Assembly (NCBI GenBank): GCA_023411375.1
Contig: JAEYOW010000019.1
Coordinates: forward strand, 1-16,644
Reading direction: 5' to 3'
Source of the DNA: Bacillota bacterium
Lineage (GTDB): Bacteria; Bacillota; Clostridia; Christensenellales; Aristaeellaceae
DNA: 16,644 nucleotides
Below the pieces are notes generated by a model, which saw only the letters and a program-made list of their open reading frames with translations, was not told the origin of the DNA and did no database searches. Positions 1 through 6,526 of this stretch are shown in pieces. Positions within the stretch are counted from its first letter, which is position 1, and each line of letters begins with the position of its first letter. A program made the translations under genes and the position numbers.

Positions 1-2
1 TC

Positions 3-419
3 CGTCGGCATACTTTCAAAACCATAGAGGATAAGTATCGGTATATCGCCGCCGATCGCTCCGGGCTCTCTGTGGACAAGCTATGCCGTTTGCCGGATGT
101 ATCCCGGAGCGGGTATTATGCATGGACAGCGCGTGGTCAAAGCCGACGCGCAGCGAGCAATCAAATCCTTCTGCGAGAGATGGGCAGACTTCATGAGCGT
201 TATCCAGCCATGGGTTTGGATGGGCTGTATCATTCGCTTAAACGTAACTTCATCTGTTCCGGAGGCCGGATTCATCGGTTGATGAAAGCCCACAATATCC
301 ACTCCCAGCGTAAAAGAACCTATAAAGCAACCACCAATTCAAAGCATTCTTACCCCGTTGCTCCCAACCTGCTCAAACGCAGCTTCGCCGCCGATCGTCC
401 CATCCTTTTTTTCGGGTAG
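3..419 (+). pseudogene. IS3-family transposase (OrfB) fragment, truncated at both ends
   Basis: The reading frame is open from the window edge to a TAG at 417. It reads as the N-terminal part of an IS3-type OrfB: a helix-turn-helix-like segment containing LSVDKLCRLPDVSRSGYYAW, then a HTH_21-like region ending in RIHRLMKAHNIHSQRKRTYK, then NLLKRSFAADRP. In intact family members the ADRP segment is followed by the rve integrase core with its DDE catalytic residues. Here the match stops after ADRP and the frame ends four residues later in ILFFG. The catalytic domain is therefore absent and the product cannot transpose DNA. The 5' end lies outside the window, so any OrfA and left inverted repeat cannot be seen. 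No right terminal inverted repeat was identified near 419. Identification as an IS3-group remnant is fairly secure; the subgroup is not. Confidence 0.8.
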
Positions 420-429
420 GACTCCCACC

Positions 430-459
430 AAAAACCCCTTGAAAATTCAAGGGGTTTTT
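430..459. terminator. Bidirectional intrinsic terminator
   Basis: A nine-base-pair stem CCCCTTGAA/TTCAAGGGG with a tiny AA loop is flanked by AAAAA on the left and TTTTT on the right. It therefore has a uridine tract on either strand. It can end transcription from the transposase fragment (plus) and from the deacetylase gene at 527 (minus). Confidence 0.85.
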
Positions 460-526
460 CATTCGTTCATGGAGTAAATCGCTTTTCATAAATGTACGGC
501 TCATCCTGCGGACGCCGCTTTCCGCC

Positions 527-1291
527 TCATTCCTCCGTGTCTGAGGAGCGATAGACATACAGGTCGGTTGAGGTTGCGACAGGCGCAATCATCAATAGCT
601 CCGACACGGTGACGCATTCATATCCCTGTTCCAGCAACTGGGGGATCAGTGTTTTGAGGCATCGGATATCTCTGGCTCGGCCGTGGTACAGAAGGATGCT
701 TCCGTTTTGAACGTCCAGGATTGCTTTGCTGGCGTCGGTCTGGCTTACGTCCCATTTAACGATCTTCTGATAGTCAATCGCTTTCAGCGCTTCGGCAACC
801 GCGTTATTTGCCGTCCCATAGGGCGGACGCATCACCTGCATGGGGTAGTGGTAGCCCAGCATGGCGTCAAGCTTTTCCTGCGTGCGAAGCATTTGAAACT
901 TGACTTGGTGCGCATTCAGATCGGTCAGGTTTTTATGGCCCCAGGAATGATTGCCGATTTCACATCCCGCGTCCAACGCGTTCTGCCATAGCTCGCCATC
1001 CGCATACTTGAGCGCGTTTCCGACTGGGAAAAAGGTTACGGGGATATCGTGAGTTACGCACAGGTCAATGGCTGCCTGAATGTGCTTGCGGTCATAGCAA
1101 TCGTCAATGGTAATGGCAACCTTGCTCGCGCCGCGGTTGCCGTGCCGTACGATGAACCCCTCCGGCACGGCGGGCGCAGATGCCGCTTGCAACGCCGGCA
1201 TGGCGATGCAAAGCAGAACAAACACCCTTGCTAGGCATTTTTGGATTCGTGTGCTATAATAGAACCGTCCTTGCAGAACTTCACAGCCCAT
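527..1291 (-). CDS. Secreted polysaccharide deacetylase (NodB homology domain)
   Basis: This is a carbohydrate esterase 4/NodB-type protein, expected to remove N-acetyl (or O-acetyl) groups from a polysaccharide at the cell surface, for example peptidoglycan. Numbered from the ATG at 1291 (254 residues), it shows motif 1 TIDDCYD at 61-67 (canonical TFDDG), the metal-binding H-x3-H as HSWGH at 115-119, RPPYG at 155-159, a WD segment at 180-181 and the histidine motif LLYHG at 200-204. A hydrophobic stretch near residues 23-37 ending ALQAASA suggests a signal peptide. The start is uncertain. The frame stays open to a TTG at 1366, but that region is a hairpin-rich segment rather than convincing protein. 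The ATG at 1291 has a G-rich stretch upstream, and a GTG at 1225 is also possible. The variant DDC in place of DDG in motif 1 is unusual but keeps both aspartates. It is a single gene between terminator structures. Confidence 0.85.
   Translation of the reverse strand: MGCEVLQGRFYYSTRIQKCLARVFVLLCIAMPALQAASAPAVPEGFIVRHGNRGASKVAITIDDCYDRKHIQAAIDLCVTHDIPVTFFPVGNALKYADGELWQNALDAGCEIGNHSWGHKNLTDLNAHQVKFQMLRTQEKLDAMLGYHYPMQVMRPPYGTANNAVAEALKAIDYQKIVKWDVSQTDASKAILDVQNGSILLYHGRARDIRCLKTLIPQLLEQGYECVTVSELLMIAPVATSTDLYVYRSSDTEE
1252..1260 (+). promoter_or_regulatory. Extended -10 promoter candidate (TGCTATAAT), plus strand
   Basis: TG-n-TATAAT is a perfect extended -10 element at 1252-1260. No good -35 at 16-18 bases is present (TTGCTA at 1228 is 21 bases away). 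It would start a transcript near 1267, antisense to the 5' end of the deacetylase gene. The complement also contains TATTAT at 1261-1256, so a minus-strand promoter for the deacetylase is an alternative reading. Confidence 0.4.
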
Positions 1292-1329
1292 GGGCTGTGC
1301 GCCCCCCAGCGCGTTTTGCAAGGCTTTTT
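1267..1329 (+). ncRNA. Candidate small structured RNA or dispersed structured element
   Basis: Directly downstream of the extended -10 lies a nested structure. The outer stem is CCTTGCAGAAC (1269-1279) with GTTTTGCAAGG (1313-1323), 11 pairs with one G-U. It encloses the hairpin CACAGCCC/GGGCTGTG (1282-1299) and is followed by CTTTTTG, a terminator-like tract. A promoter, a folded body and a U-tract within about 75 bases is the layout of a short noncoding RNA. It resembles no RNA family I can name. The same DNA read on the minus strand is the leader of the deacetylase gene, so it could instead be a cis-acting structure or a repeat element. Confidence 0.3.
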
Positions 1330-1596
1330 GTTTGCCTGCTTTCCGGCAGGCGCGCTTCCGGCGCAAAAGGCATCACCTTCTTTTCTTGGGTACAGGCTAT
1401 CTCTTTGTTTTACCGGCTTGCTAAGCGTTTTCTTCTGATCCCTCCCGTCGTTTTGTTAATATGAAATCCGCCGTGGTTTAAAATTTGCCGGCGACAGGCG
1501 GCCGAATGGTTGCCGCTGAAACTTTCAAAATCGCGGAGCGAACCATTGTTTCGCTCCGCTTTGGAGAAAGGCGGATCAACCTCCTGTTTTCACCGT
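1292..1596. other. Intergenic region between deacetylase and membrane partner gene
   Basis: No convincing gene is seen here. It holds the right half of the structured segment, then two adjacent hairpins with similar loops (GCCTGC/GCAGGC at 1334-1351 and GCGC/GCGC at 1351-1364), then unstructured sequence, then the hairpin at 1533-1559. On the minus strand an ATG at 1373 has a good AAGAAGGTG site in front of it. It opens a 30-codon frame that ends at about 1282; this could be a leader peptide but nothing in it is recognisable. Confidence 0.5.
1533..1559 (-). terminator. Hairpin terminator candidate after the ECF operon
   Basis: Ten-base-pair arms GCGGAGCGAA and TTCGCTCCGC enclose a 7-base loop. 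On the minus strand the stem is followed by GATTTTG, a short and imperfect U-tract. It lies about 40 bases beyond the stop of the membrane partner gene, so it most likely ends that operon. Confidence 0.55.
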
Positions 1597-2688
1597 CTAC
1601 TTAACGGTAATCTTCGTGATTCCGTCGGTCACGATCAGGCTGTCGGGCAGTGCTTCAAGGGATGTCATGGTTTCCAATGACAACGTTGGCCATGCGTCCA
1701 GATATGACCTGATGGACAGATTAAGGCCTCCGGGCAGCGCGGCGCCGTCGCTGCCGCAAAGCGTAAGGCTGTACAGCGCGTCCCTGGCCTTGTCCGCGTC
1801 CATGCCGTCCGGCATGATAAAGGCAGCGGTCAGGTAGATGCCGGTAGCGTACTGCTCGGCGTAAACGTCCACGAGCTTCATGCCGTTCAGCTCGGCCCCG
1901 CTCTCGGGCAGATAGGTCTTTTCGGCCGTCAGAGGAGATGCGGGAATCGTAATTTCCTCCTGGAGCCGCCAGCGCTCAAGCTCTTCACCAGTGGCTGGGT
2001 CAAATTGGGTCACGGCCATGTACAGGGTCGCGGGCAATTCATCCCGCACGTTTTTGGACAAGAGCAACGGCATGTTGAAGTACACAATGGAGCCGTCCTC
2101 ATTCCACAGGGCGTCCTCCATGCTCTCCCCGGCGCTGTAGGGCTCGCCTACCTCGATCAGGGCACGAATGCCGTAAAGGGGCAGGCTCAGCTGTCTGGCG
2201 GCATCCATCCAGGTGACGCCGGATTCCAGCTTGTAACGGTTGAGTACCGTGTCGCTGATGGCGTCCACCGCCTCATAAACATTCGTATCGTCGGCGTATA
2301 GCGCCTCGGAGCCGTCGGTGGTGTGGATTTCGGCGGAGCTCAGGGCAATGCGTGCGTCCGTCAACAGCTGGTTAAAGGTAAAGGTCATGGGACCAACCTG
2401 ATACCGCCTGGGCTGGGTGGCGACCAGCGCTTCTTCGGCGGCTTTGGGTACGGTGACGCCGTAATTGCTGCCGAAGAAATCCACCCAGCCCAATTGAGTC
2501 GCCGCGAAGGCGGCGGCCATAGTCGCCACAATAATGATCGCCGCGATCAGTACAGCCCGTGAAGACGCGCGTTTCGTTGGCTTTTCTTCTTTTACGGAGC
2601 GGGCGGCATCCATCAGCGCTTGACGGCATTCCTCCGGCAGGGGCGCAAAGGCCTTGCGTAAATCGTAACTGCTTTGTTCGCGCTTCAT
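1597..2688 (-). CDS. Single-pass membrane protein, putative anti-sigma factor/sensor partner of the ECF sigma
   Basis: This 363-residue protein has a cytoplasmic N-terminus of about 44 residues, one transmembrane segment at about 45-64 (AVLIAAIIIVATMAAAFAAT) and a large outside domain rich in beta-type sequence. The layout is that of DUF4179-like partners encoded next to ECF sigma factors in Firmicutes. It would hold or modulate the sigma factor from the membrane and sense an extracytoplasmic signal. The start is the ATG at 2688, which overlaps the sigma stop codon as ATGA and has AGGAG upstream, so the two genes are translationally coupled. The open frame continues 40 codons further upstream into the sigma gene but has no good start there. 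The ligand is unknown. No zinc-binding ZAS motif (HxxxCxxC) was seen in the N-terminus, so it is not a classical ZAS anti-sigma factor. Assignment as anti-sigma rests mainly on context and topology. Confidence 0.8.
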   Translation of the reverse strand: MKREQSSYDLRKAFAPLPEECRQALMDAARSVKEEKPTKRASSRAVLIAAIIIVATMAAAFAATQLGWVDFFGSNYGVTVPKAAEEALVATQPRRYQVGPMTFTFNQLLTDARIALSSAEIHTTDGSEALYADDTNVYEAVDAISDTVLNRYKLESGVTWMDAARQLSLPLYGIRALIEVGEPYSAGESMEDALWNEDGSIVYFNMPLLLSKNVRDELPATLYMAVTQFDPATGEELERWRLQEEITIPASPLTAEKTYLPESGAELNGMKLVDVYAEQYATGIYLTAAFIMPDGMDADKARDALYSLTLCGSDGAALPGGLNLSIRSYLDAWPTLSLETMTSLEALPDSLIVTDGITKITVK

Positions 2689-3143
2689 TCTGCATCCAGC
2701 TCCTTTCTTAGTTCTTTTTTTGCGTAATGGATTCTGCTGCGTACCGTGGTCAGCGGCAGGCGCATCGTTTCCGCGATTTCGGCATAACTCATTCCTTCCG
2801 AGTAGCACAGCACCAACGGCAGCCTCAGCTTTTCCGGCAGCGATTCAAGCGCGAAGGCCAGCGTGGGGTCTGGAGGCGGAACGGACGGCTCCGGGATTCC
2901 TTCTATCGAAACAGTGCGCCGTAGCTTTCGTTGCGTGTCGTAACACGTATTGATGAGAATTCTTGTGATCCAGGTACGGAAATACTGCGGTTGCCTCAGC
3001 GTGAACCGCTTTTCCCATGCCTTAAGCGCCGCATCCTGAAGCGCGTCCTTGCAGGCGTCGTTGTTTCGAAGAAGCGTATAGGCCACGCGGTAAAGCATAC
3101 CGCTATGGGCTTCGATCTCCCGTACGAAGAAATCTTTGTCCAT
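2685..3143 (-). CDS. RNA polymerase ECF-type sigma-70 factor
   Basis: This 152-residue protein has sigma region 2 at about residues 10-75 (core-binding part around YTLLRNNDACKDALQDAALK, then the WITRILINTCYD segment) and sigma region 4 at about 95-148. Region 4 carries the typical LPEKLRLPLVLCYSEGMSYA entry and a helix-turn-helix around LPLTTVRSRIHYAKKELRKE. It lacks regions 1 and 3, as expected for the extracytoplasmic-function group. The ATG at 3143 is preceded by AGGAGG at 8-bp spacing. It is the first gene of a two-gene operon with its membrane partner (ATGA overlap), the common arrangement in which the sigma factor is released on an envelope signal and activates its own operon. The target promoters cannot be read from this window. 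Confidence 0.93.
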   Translation of the reverse strand: MDKDFFVREIEAHSGMLYRVAYTLLRNNDACKDALQDAALKAWEKRFTLRQPQYFRTWITRILINTCYDTQRKLRRTVSIEGIPEPSVPPPDPTLAFALESLPEKLRLPLVLCYSEGMSYAEIAETMRLPLTTVRSRIHYAKKELRKELDAE

Positions 3144-3156
3144 TTGTTCATCCTCC

Positions 3157-3168
3157 TGTAACGTTACA
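3157..3168. promoter_or_regulatory. Palindrome TGTAACGTTACA in the sigma-factor leader
   Basis: A perfect 12-base palindrome lies immediately upstream of the AGGAGG ribosome binding site of the ECF sigma gene. It contains GTAAC, which resembles the AAC core of ECF -35 elements, but no matching -10 was found at the right distance. It may be a regulator site or a structure affecting translation. Confidence 0.35.
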
Positions 3169-3379
3169 TCCTTTAGACAGATGAACGGTGTAAATCGTCG
3201 CGCCGGTAAAAAATTTTTTTTATTGCTTTAAAATGGTAACATATGGTGAACGGAGACGCAATTGGCATGGATTTGCCCGTGCGCGTGTTGTGCCGCATGG
3301 ACGCGCCGGTACTGCCGCCGCAATGGGCTTCGCCATTACAGAACCGGAAAAAAAGAGGTTTTTTGAACGCCGGAGATAC

Positions 3380-3418
3380 ATAAACGCCGCAGGCCTAGTA
3401 ATGGGCCGCGGCGTTTAT
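3380..3418 (-). terminator. Long hairpin downstream of the surface-protein gene
   Basis: ATAAACGCCGC (3380-3390) pairs with GCGGCGTTTAT (3408-3418), extended inward by GGCC/GGCC with one bulged A. It lies 30 bases past the stop of the surface-protein gene. The U-tract expected on the minus strand is poor immediately after the stem, although a run of T occurs about 20 bases further on. It is most likely the transcript end for the RHH/surface-protein unit. Confidence 0.55.
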
Positions 3419-3447
3419 ACGTTTGTAAGGTTATTAAAACTTTTCCA

Positions 3448-5424
3448 TCAGGCGTGGCCTGAGCGTCTGCGCTTTTTGCCGCCACTGATGATCAGGCATG
3501 AACCGGAGGCACCCATCGTAAGCAGGAGCAACCCGATTGGCGTGCTGTCGCCTGTTTTGGGCGGCAGTTCGGCCGTCACCGTCAGCAGCGCGCCGTTGGT
3601 GAATACGGTGGCGCCCCGGTCGGTCACGCGGCAACGGAAATGGCGGCCGTTGTAATCCATGCTGGCGGCGTTCAGGCTGTAGTAGTTTTGGGCGGCGCCC
3701 GGTATATCGCGCCACACGCCGTCTCCGGCGTCACACTGCCATTGATAGACAGGCGCTGCGGTGCCTGTTGTAAAAACGTTGAATAACGCTGTTTCACCCA
3801 ACTTGACAGTCTGGCTCGCGGGATCGCTGACCGTGAAGGAAGTTGTGGACTTCCAACCGGCATAGAGTGTGAAGGGCGCGTTCACGGCGTTTTGAAAATC
3901 CCAGCGGTTTGTACAGGCGGCATCCGTATACCAGCCGGTGAAGCTGTAACCGGACGCACGCGGAGAGCCGAGATCCAAGAGCTTTTCTCCGCTCTGGAGG
4001 GTCTGCTTTACAGGTGTATCCGTTACGCTGACGCCGGGCAGGTTGGACGCAAAGCTTACCGAATGGATCGCGGTACCCGCAGGTACCACGTTGATTCTGG
4101 CGACATTGGAGGTGGCGCTGCCACCGCTGTGGGGATCGGTAACAACGCAATAATAGTAATAGGTGTTCGTGGTTAAAGCGGTGGGGATGACGTAATCCCA
4201 TGATGTCGCGCCGGGGATGAGCGTGCCGGCGCCGGCCGTCATGCTGCTGCCGCTATACCATTGATAGGTAAGCTCGTCATATTTCTTCCCGTCGATCAGC
4301 GTTGCGCCCATGGTACGCAGCGTGCCGTTGATTCCGCCCTCGACGAAGGCGCGGGAAACCGGCTGCGTTGTTACCAAAACAGTTACGTCCTCGGCCGCGC
4401 TGATGGCGCTGCTGATCTGGGGATCCAATGAGGAATAGTAGCTGAACGTGACGGAACCGCCAGGGGCAAGCGTGCCCAGTCTGGTGATGTGCCCGATGGC
4501 TACATCGTCCCAGAGGTGTTTGCCGTAGACAGAGTTGCCGTAGCTGCTGGTTGGAATGTCGCGGAAGTTAATGCTGCCGTATACGGATTCAGCCCTGAGG
4601 TCGTTGGCGTAAAAGCAAAATACATTTTGCGCGTTGCCAAGCGCGGTCTGGCGATCGATCGCCCTGAGACTGCTTGAGCTGTCCGCGCTGAGCTTTGCCG
4701 TGGAGGCGATTGTCCAGGCTACGCCCGCTTCGTCCTTGAGAAAATAGTTATCGGTCAGGTAATTGTCGGCTAAAACGTTTTGATCCGGGTCGAAACGCCG
4801 GACATAGGTCAGGTTGTAGATCGGACTTGCAGTTGTGTTGGTCAGGATGACGTCCGTTTTGAACTGCTTGTCGGACGGCGCGAAGGATATTGTTTGACGA
4901 TAGGTTACCGCGCTGTCCACGATGCCGGTGGACACGGCTTTGAGCAGCGTGTCTGTGCTCATGTCCACGGTCGACTGGCCTGAAATGTTGGTGTTGCCGC
5001 TGGAACTGATCTGCGAGCCTACGCCTCGGGTCGTCGCAGAGCTGCCGGGAGCGCTGCTCCAGCCGATCAGAAAGCCCTCGTCGATCGCGCCGGGCAGGAA
5101 AAAGTCCTTGGTTTCATCGGGTGCTCCCCAGCCGCTGCTGTTGGCCCGCAGGCCGAGGCTGTTTGCAGAGGGAGCGTTTCTGACGTCGGTGCTATTGGGG
5201 TGAAAAAACACGCCTCCGCTGGTTGGCGCCGCGCTTTTGGTGCCGAAGGAACCGGTGGAGCTGATTCCGATCTCAATATAGTCTCCTCCCAGAAAAACGT
5301 CCGTATCCACCGTCAGGCTTCTGGCGCCCGTGCCGCCGGAGCCCACCGCCAGCGCGCTTGTGGAGATGGATAATACCAGTGTCATCATGATTAAAGCCGC
5401 CCCGAGCCTGCTGTGGTGAGTCAT
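3448..5424 (-). CDS. Secreted, sortase-anchored surface protein with Ig-like and InlB-type repeat domains
   Basis: This 658-residue exported protein has a signal peptide at 1-26 (cleavage after ALA). Residues about 30-345 form a beta-rich globular region of unknown family. An Ig-like segment at about 348-447 contains YQWYSG and YYYYCVVTD. An InlB B-repeat-like module follows at about 455-524 (GYSFTGWYTDAACTNRW, then LYAGW). A second Ig-like segment at about 528-617 contains YQWQCDAGDGVW. The C-terminus is a cell-wall sorting signal: PPKTGD at 621-626, a hydrophobic stretch at about 628-646 and a basic tail KKRRR. PPKTG fits the (S/P)PxTG pattern known for some clostridial sortases rather than strict LPxTG. 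The ATG at 5424 has GGAGG upstream. It lies 41 bases after the RHH gene on the same strand and is probably co-transcribed with it. The role is likely adhesion or cell-surface interaction; the ligand is unknown. No sortase gene is in the window. Confidence 0.85.
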   Translation of the reverse strand: MTHHSRLGAALIMMTLVLSISTSALAVGSGGTGARSLTVDTDVFLGGDYIEIGISSTGSFGTKSAAPTSGGVFFHPNSTDVRNAPSANSLGLRANSSGWGAPDETKDFFLPGAIDEGFLIGWSSAPGSSATTRGVGSQISSSGNTNISGQSTVDMSTDTLLKAVSTGIVDSAVTYRQTISFAPSDKQFKTDVILTNTTASPIYNLTYVRRFDPDQNVLADNYLTDNYFLKDEAGVAWTIASTAKLSADSSSSLRAIDRQTALGNAQNVFCFYANDLRAESVYGSINFRDIPTSSYGNSVYGKHLWDDVAIGHITRLGTLAPGGSVTFSYYSSLDPQISSAISAAEDVTVLVTTQPVSRAFVEGGINGTLRTMGATLIDGKKYDELTYQWYSGSSMTAGAGTLIPGATSWDYVIPTALTTNTYYYYCVVTDPHSGGSATSNVARINVVPAGTAIHSVSFASNLPGVSVTDTPVKQTLQSGEKLLDLGSPRASGYSFTGWYTDAACTNRWDFQNAVNAPFTLYAGWKSTTSFTVSDPASQTVKLGETALFNVFTTGTAAPVYQWQCDAGDGVWRDIPGAAQNYYSLNAASMDYNGRHFRCRVTDRGATVFTNGALLTVTAELPPKTGDSTPIGLLLLTMGASGSCLIISGGKKRRRSGHA

Positions 5425-5465
5425 TGTTTTATCCTCCGTGCTTTTTTCGTGATTGGAGCGGCGAT

Positions 5466-5738
5466 TTACATTTGTGCCGTTTGCCTCCGTGCCCGGGCTC
5501 TGGGCGGCCGTTTGCGTAGCGCGCCTTCCCAGTATTCGCCATCCGCCACCCGCAGCCTGATTTGCATATCCTTACCGCAATCCTCCGCCACGCGGCGGAT
5601 ACCCCGCTCGATGACGACAGTGCGGGAAACGCCAAGCGCTTCGGCGCATTCCTGCAGCCGATCGGCGGTCTCCTGATTAATCCTTAACTTCAGGTTGATA
5701 TTTTTGGGATCGTCCTTCTGCGGCCGTCCGGTTTTCAT
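5466..5738 (-). CDS. Ribbon-helix-helix (CopG/Arc-like) DNA-binding protein
   Basis: This is a 90-residue protein. The N-terminal KTGRPQKDDPKNINLKLRIN leads into a beta strand, then two helices (QETADRLQECAEALGV and SRTVVIERGIRRVAE). This is the usual ribbon-helix-helix fold seen in CopG-type regulators and antitoxins of Clostridia. The C-terminus (about 55-90) is basic and arginine-rich. I choose the ATG at 5738, preceded by GAGGTGG; the frame runs ten codons further up but without a better site. No toxin gene lies beside it. The downstream neighbour is the sortase-anchored surface protein 41 bases away, so it is best read as a local transcriptional regulator of that two-gene unit, probably autoregulated through the inverted repeat around its own promoter. 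That regulatory role is inference. Confidence 0.75.
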   Translation of the reverse strand: MKTGRPQKDDPKNINLKLRINQETADRLQECAEALGVSRTVVIERGIRRVAEDCGKDMQIRLRVADGEYWEGALRKRPPRARARRQTAQM

Positions 5739-5753
5739 ACAACCACCTCGCTG

Positions 5754-5794
5754 TTTTTGCGTTCGCATTTATTATATATTAAGGAGCGCAAAAA
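5754..5794. promoter_or_regulatory. Inverted repeat framing the promoter, candidate operator
   Basis: TTTTTGCG at 5754-5761 and CGCAAAAA at 5787-5794 are perfect 8-base inverted arms, extending to 10 of 12 matching bases. They are centred on the -10 element and touch the -35. RHH proteins commonly bind such paired sites and repress their own promoter. Assignment to the adjacent RHH protein is inferred. Confidence 0.5.
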
Positions 5795-5799
5795 GTCAA
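5771..5799 (-). promoter_or_regulatory. Near-consensus sigma-A promoter of the RHH/surface-protein unit
   Basis: Read on the minus strand, TTGACT (complement of 5794-5799) and TATAAT (complement of 5771-5776) are separated by exactly 17 bases. The RHH start codon follows at a sensible leader length. Confidence 0.85.
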
Positions 5800-5939
5800 G
5801 CAAAAACACGGGATTTTCAGCCTTTTATTCATTGATTCTGTTGAATTATCTTAGACTGGCGGTGGTAGGCATACCGCGTGTGACTGCGGATGGATAAAGT
5901 GAGGATGATTGGCAGAAAGCTGGTGAAAAATAAAATTGC

Positions 5940-5963
5940 AAAAAAAAGCGCCCGTCAGGGCGC
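5940..5963 (-). terminator. Intrinsic terminator of the MmcQ/YjbR gene
   Basis: On the minus strand GCGCCC-TGAC-GGGCGC is followed by eight T residues, about 30 bases beyond the stop codon at 5994. This is a classical strong terminator. Confidence 0.92.
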
Positions 5964-5993
5964 AGGGCAGGAATGGTATGGCAATTGCCGCTT

Positions 5994-6374
5994 TTACGAT
6001 TCGATTTCCCGTTGCAGCTTTTTTGTCAGCTTGGAAAAAACCAGCGCATAGGACGCGTCACAAAGGCGTCTCAGCATATCCTCAGGAACCTCGCCGTCCA
6101 GCCGGACGGAAATCCAGGTGCGCTTGTCGGTATAGAAGCCGGGCAGAATGTCCGGGTACTGCCCGCGCAGAAGTTCGGATTCCAGCGGGTCGCATTTCAG
6201 AGTCAGCAGCGGGTGCGTCGCGTATTCCGCGGCGTATTTTTCCCCCGGGCAGCAGGTTGCAGCAAACAGCTTGCCGCCCACTATATAGCGGTCCCAGCCC
6301 CACTCAACCTTGTAATCCTTTGTAACGCCCGGCTTGTCAAAAAGATATGCGTGCAGCCAGCCTGTATCTCCCAT
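5994..6374 (-). CDS. MmcQ/YjbR family protein
   Basis: This 126-residue protein has the conserved MmcQ/YjbR (DUF419) pattern: an early acidic/aromatic stretch (DYKVEWGWDRYIVGGKLFA), LLTLKCDP, then LRGQYPDILPGF, the KRTWISVRLDG signature, and a C-terminal LCDASYALVFSKL. The fold (CyaY-like) is associated with DNA binding in some members, but the biological role is not established. The frame is open to an ATG at 6419. That ATG lies directly on the -10 of a good promoter, so transcription would begin downstream of it. The ATG at 6374, preceded by AGGATCGGGGTG, matches the usual N-terminus of the family and is preferred. It is monocistronic, with its own promoter and terminator. Confidence 0.85.
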   Translation of the reverse strand: MGDTGWLHAYLFDKPGVTKDYKVEWGWDRYIVGGKLFAATCCPGEKYAAEYATHPLLTLKCDPLESELLRGQYPDILPGFYTDKRTWISVRLDGEVPEDMLRRLCDASYALVFSKLTKKLQREIES

Positions 6375-6417
6375 CACAAACACCCCGATCCTGAAATTTT
6401 GCCCGGCGGCTTTCTTC

Positions 6418-6447
6418 ATTGTACCATTTAGGGCGCTAAGGTGGCAA
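6418..6447 (-). promoter_or_regulatory. Promoter of the MmcQ/YjbR gene
   Basis: On the minus strand TTGCCA (complement of 6442-6447) and TACAAT (complement of 6418-6423) are 18 bases apart. The -10 overlaps the upstream in-frame ATG at 6419, which decides for the later start at 6374. Confidence 0.65.
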
Positions 6448-6526
6448 CAGGATGGAGAAGCGGGCTGGGGCCGGCGCCCAGCGCCTCTGAAATATAGGAA
6501 CCCGCGAAGGCGCGCAGCTAAGGGGG

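Larger units (their letters stand above)
3144..3447. other. Intergenic region upstream of the ECF operon
   Basis: About 300 bases hold no convincing gene. It contains the 12-base perfect palindrome at 3157-3168 in the sigma leader, an A/T run near 3208-3230, a small AAAAAA/TTTTTT hairpin near 3350-3365 and the long hairpin at 3380-3418. A plus-strand frame from 3233 runs on into the antisense of the surface-protein gene, has no family resemblance and is judged accidental. Confidence 0.5.

Noticed and set aside
3233..3655. Plus-strand frame of 140 codons between the ECF operon and the surface-protein gene
   Set aside because: It has no ribosome binding site and no family, covers a hairpin and continues antisense into the surface protein.
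5466..5738. RHH protein as an antitoxin
   Set aside because: No toxin-like gene is adjacent on either side. The neighbour is a wall-anchored surface protein, so a regulator reading is preferred.
6464..6482. GC-rich hairpin between the DUF6054-like gene and the MmcQ promoter
   Set aside because: It has a six-pair stem with no U-tract on either strand, so it is not supported as a terminator.
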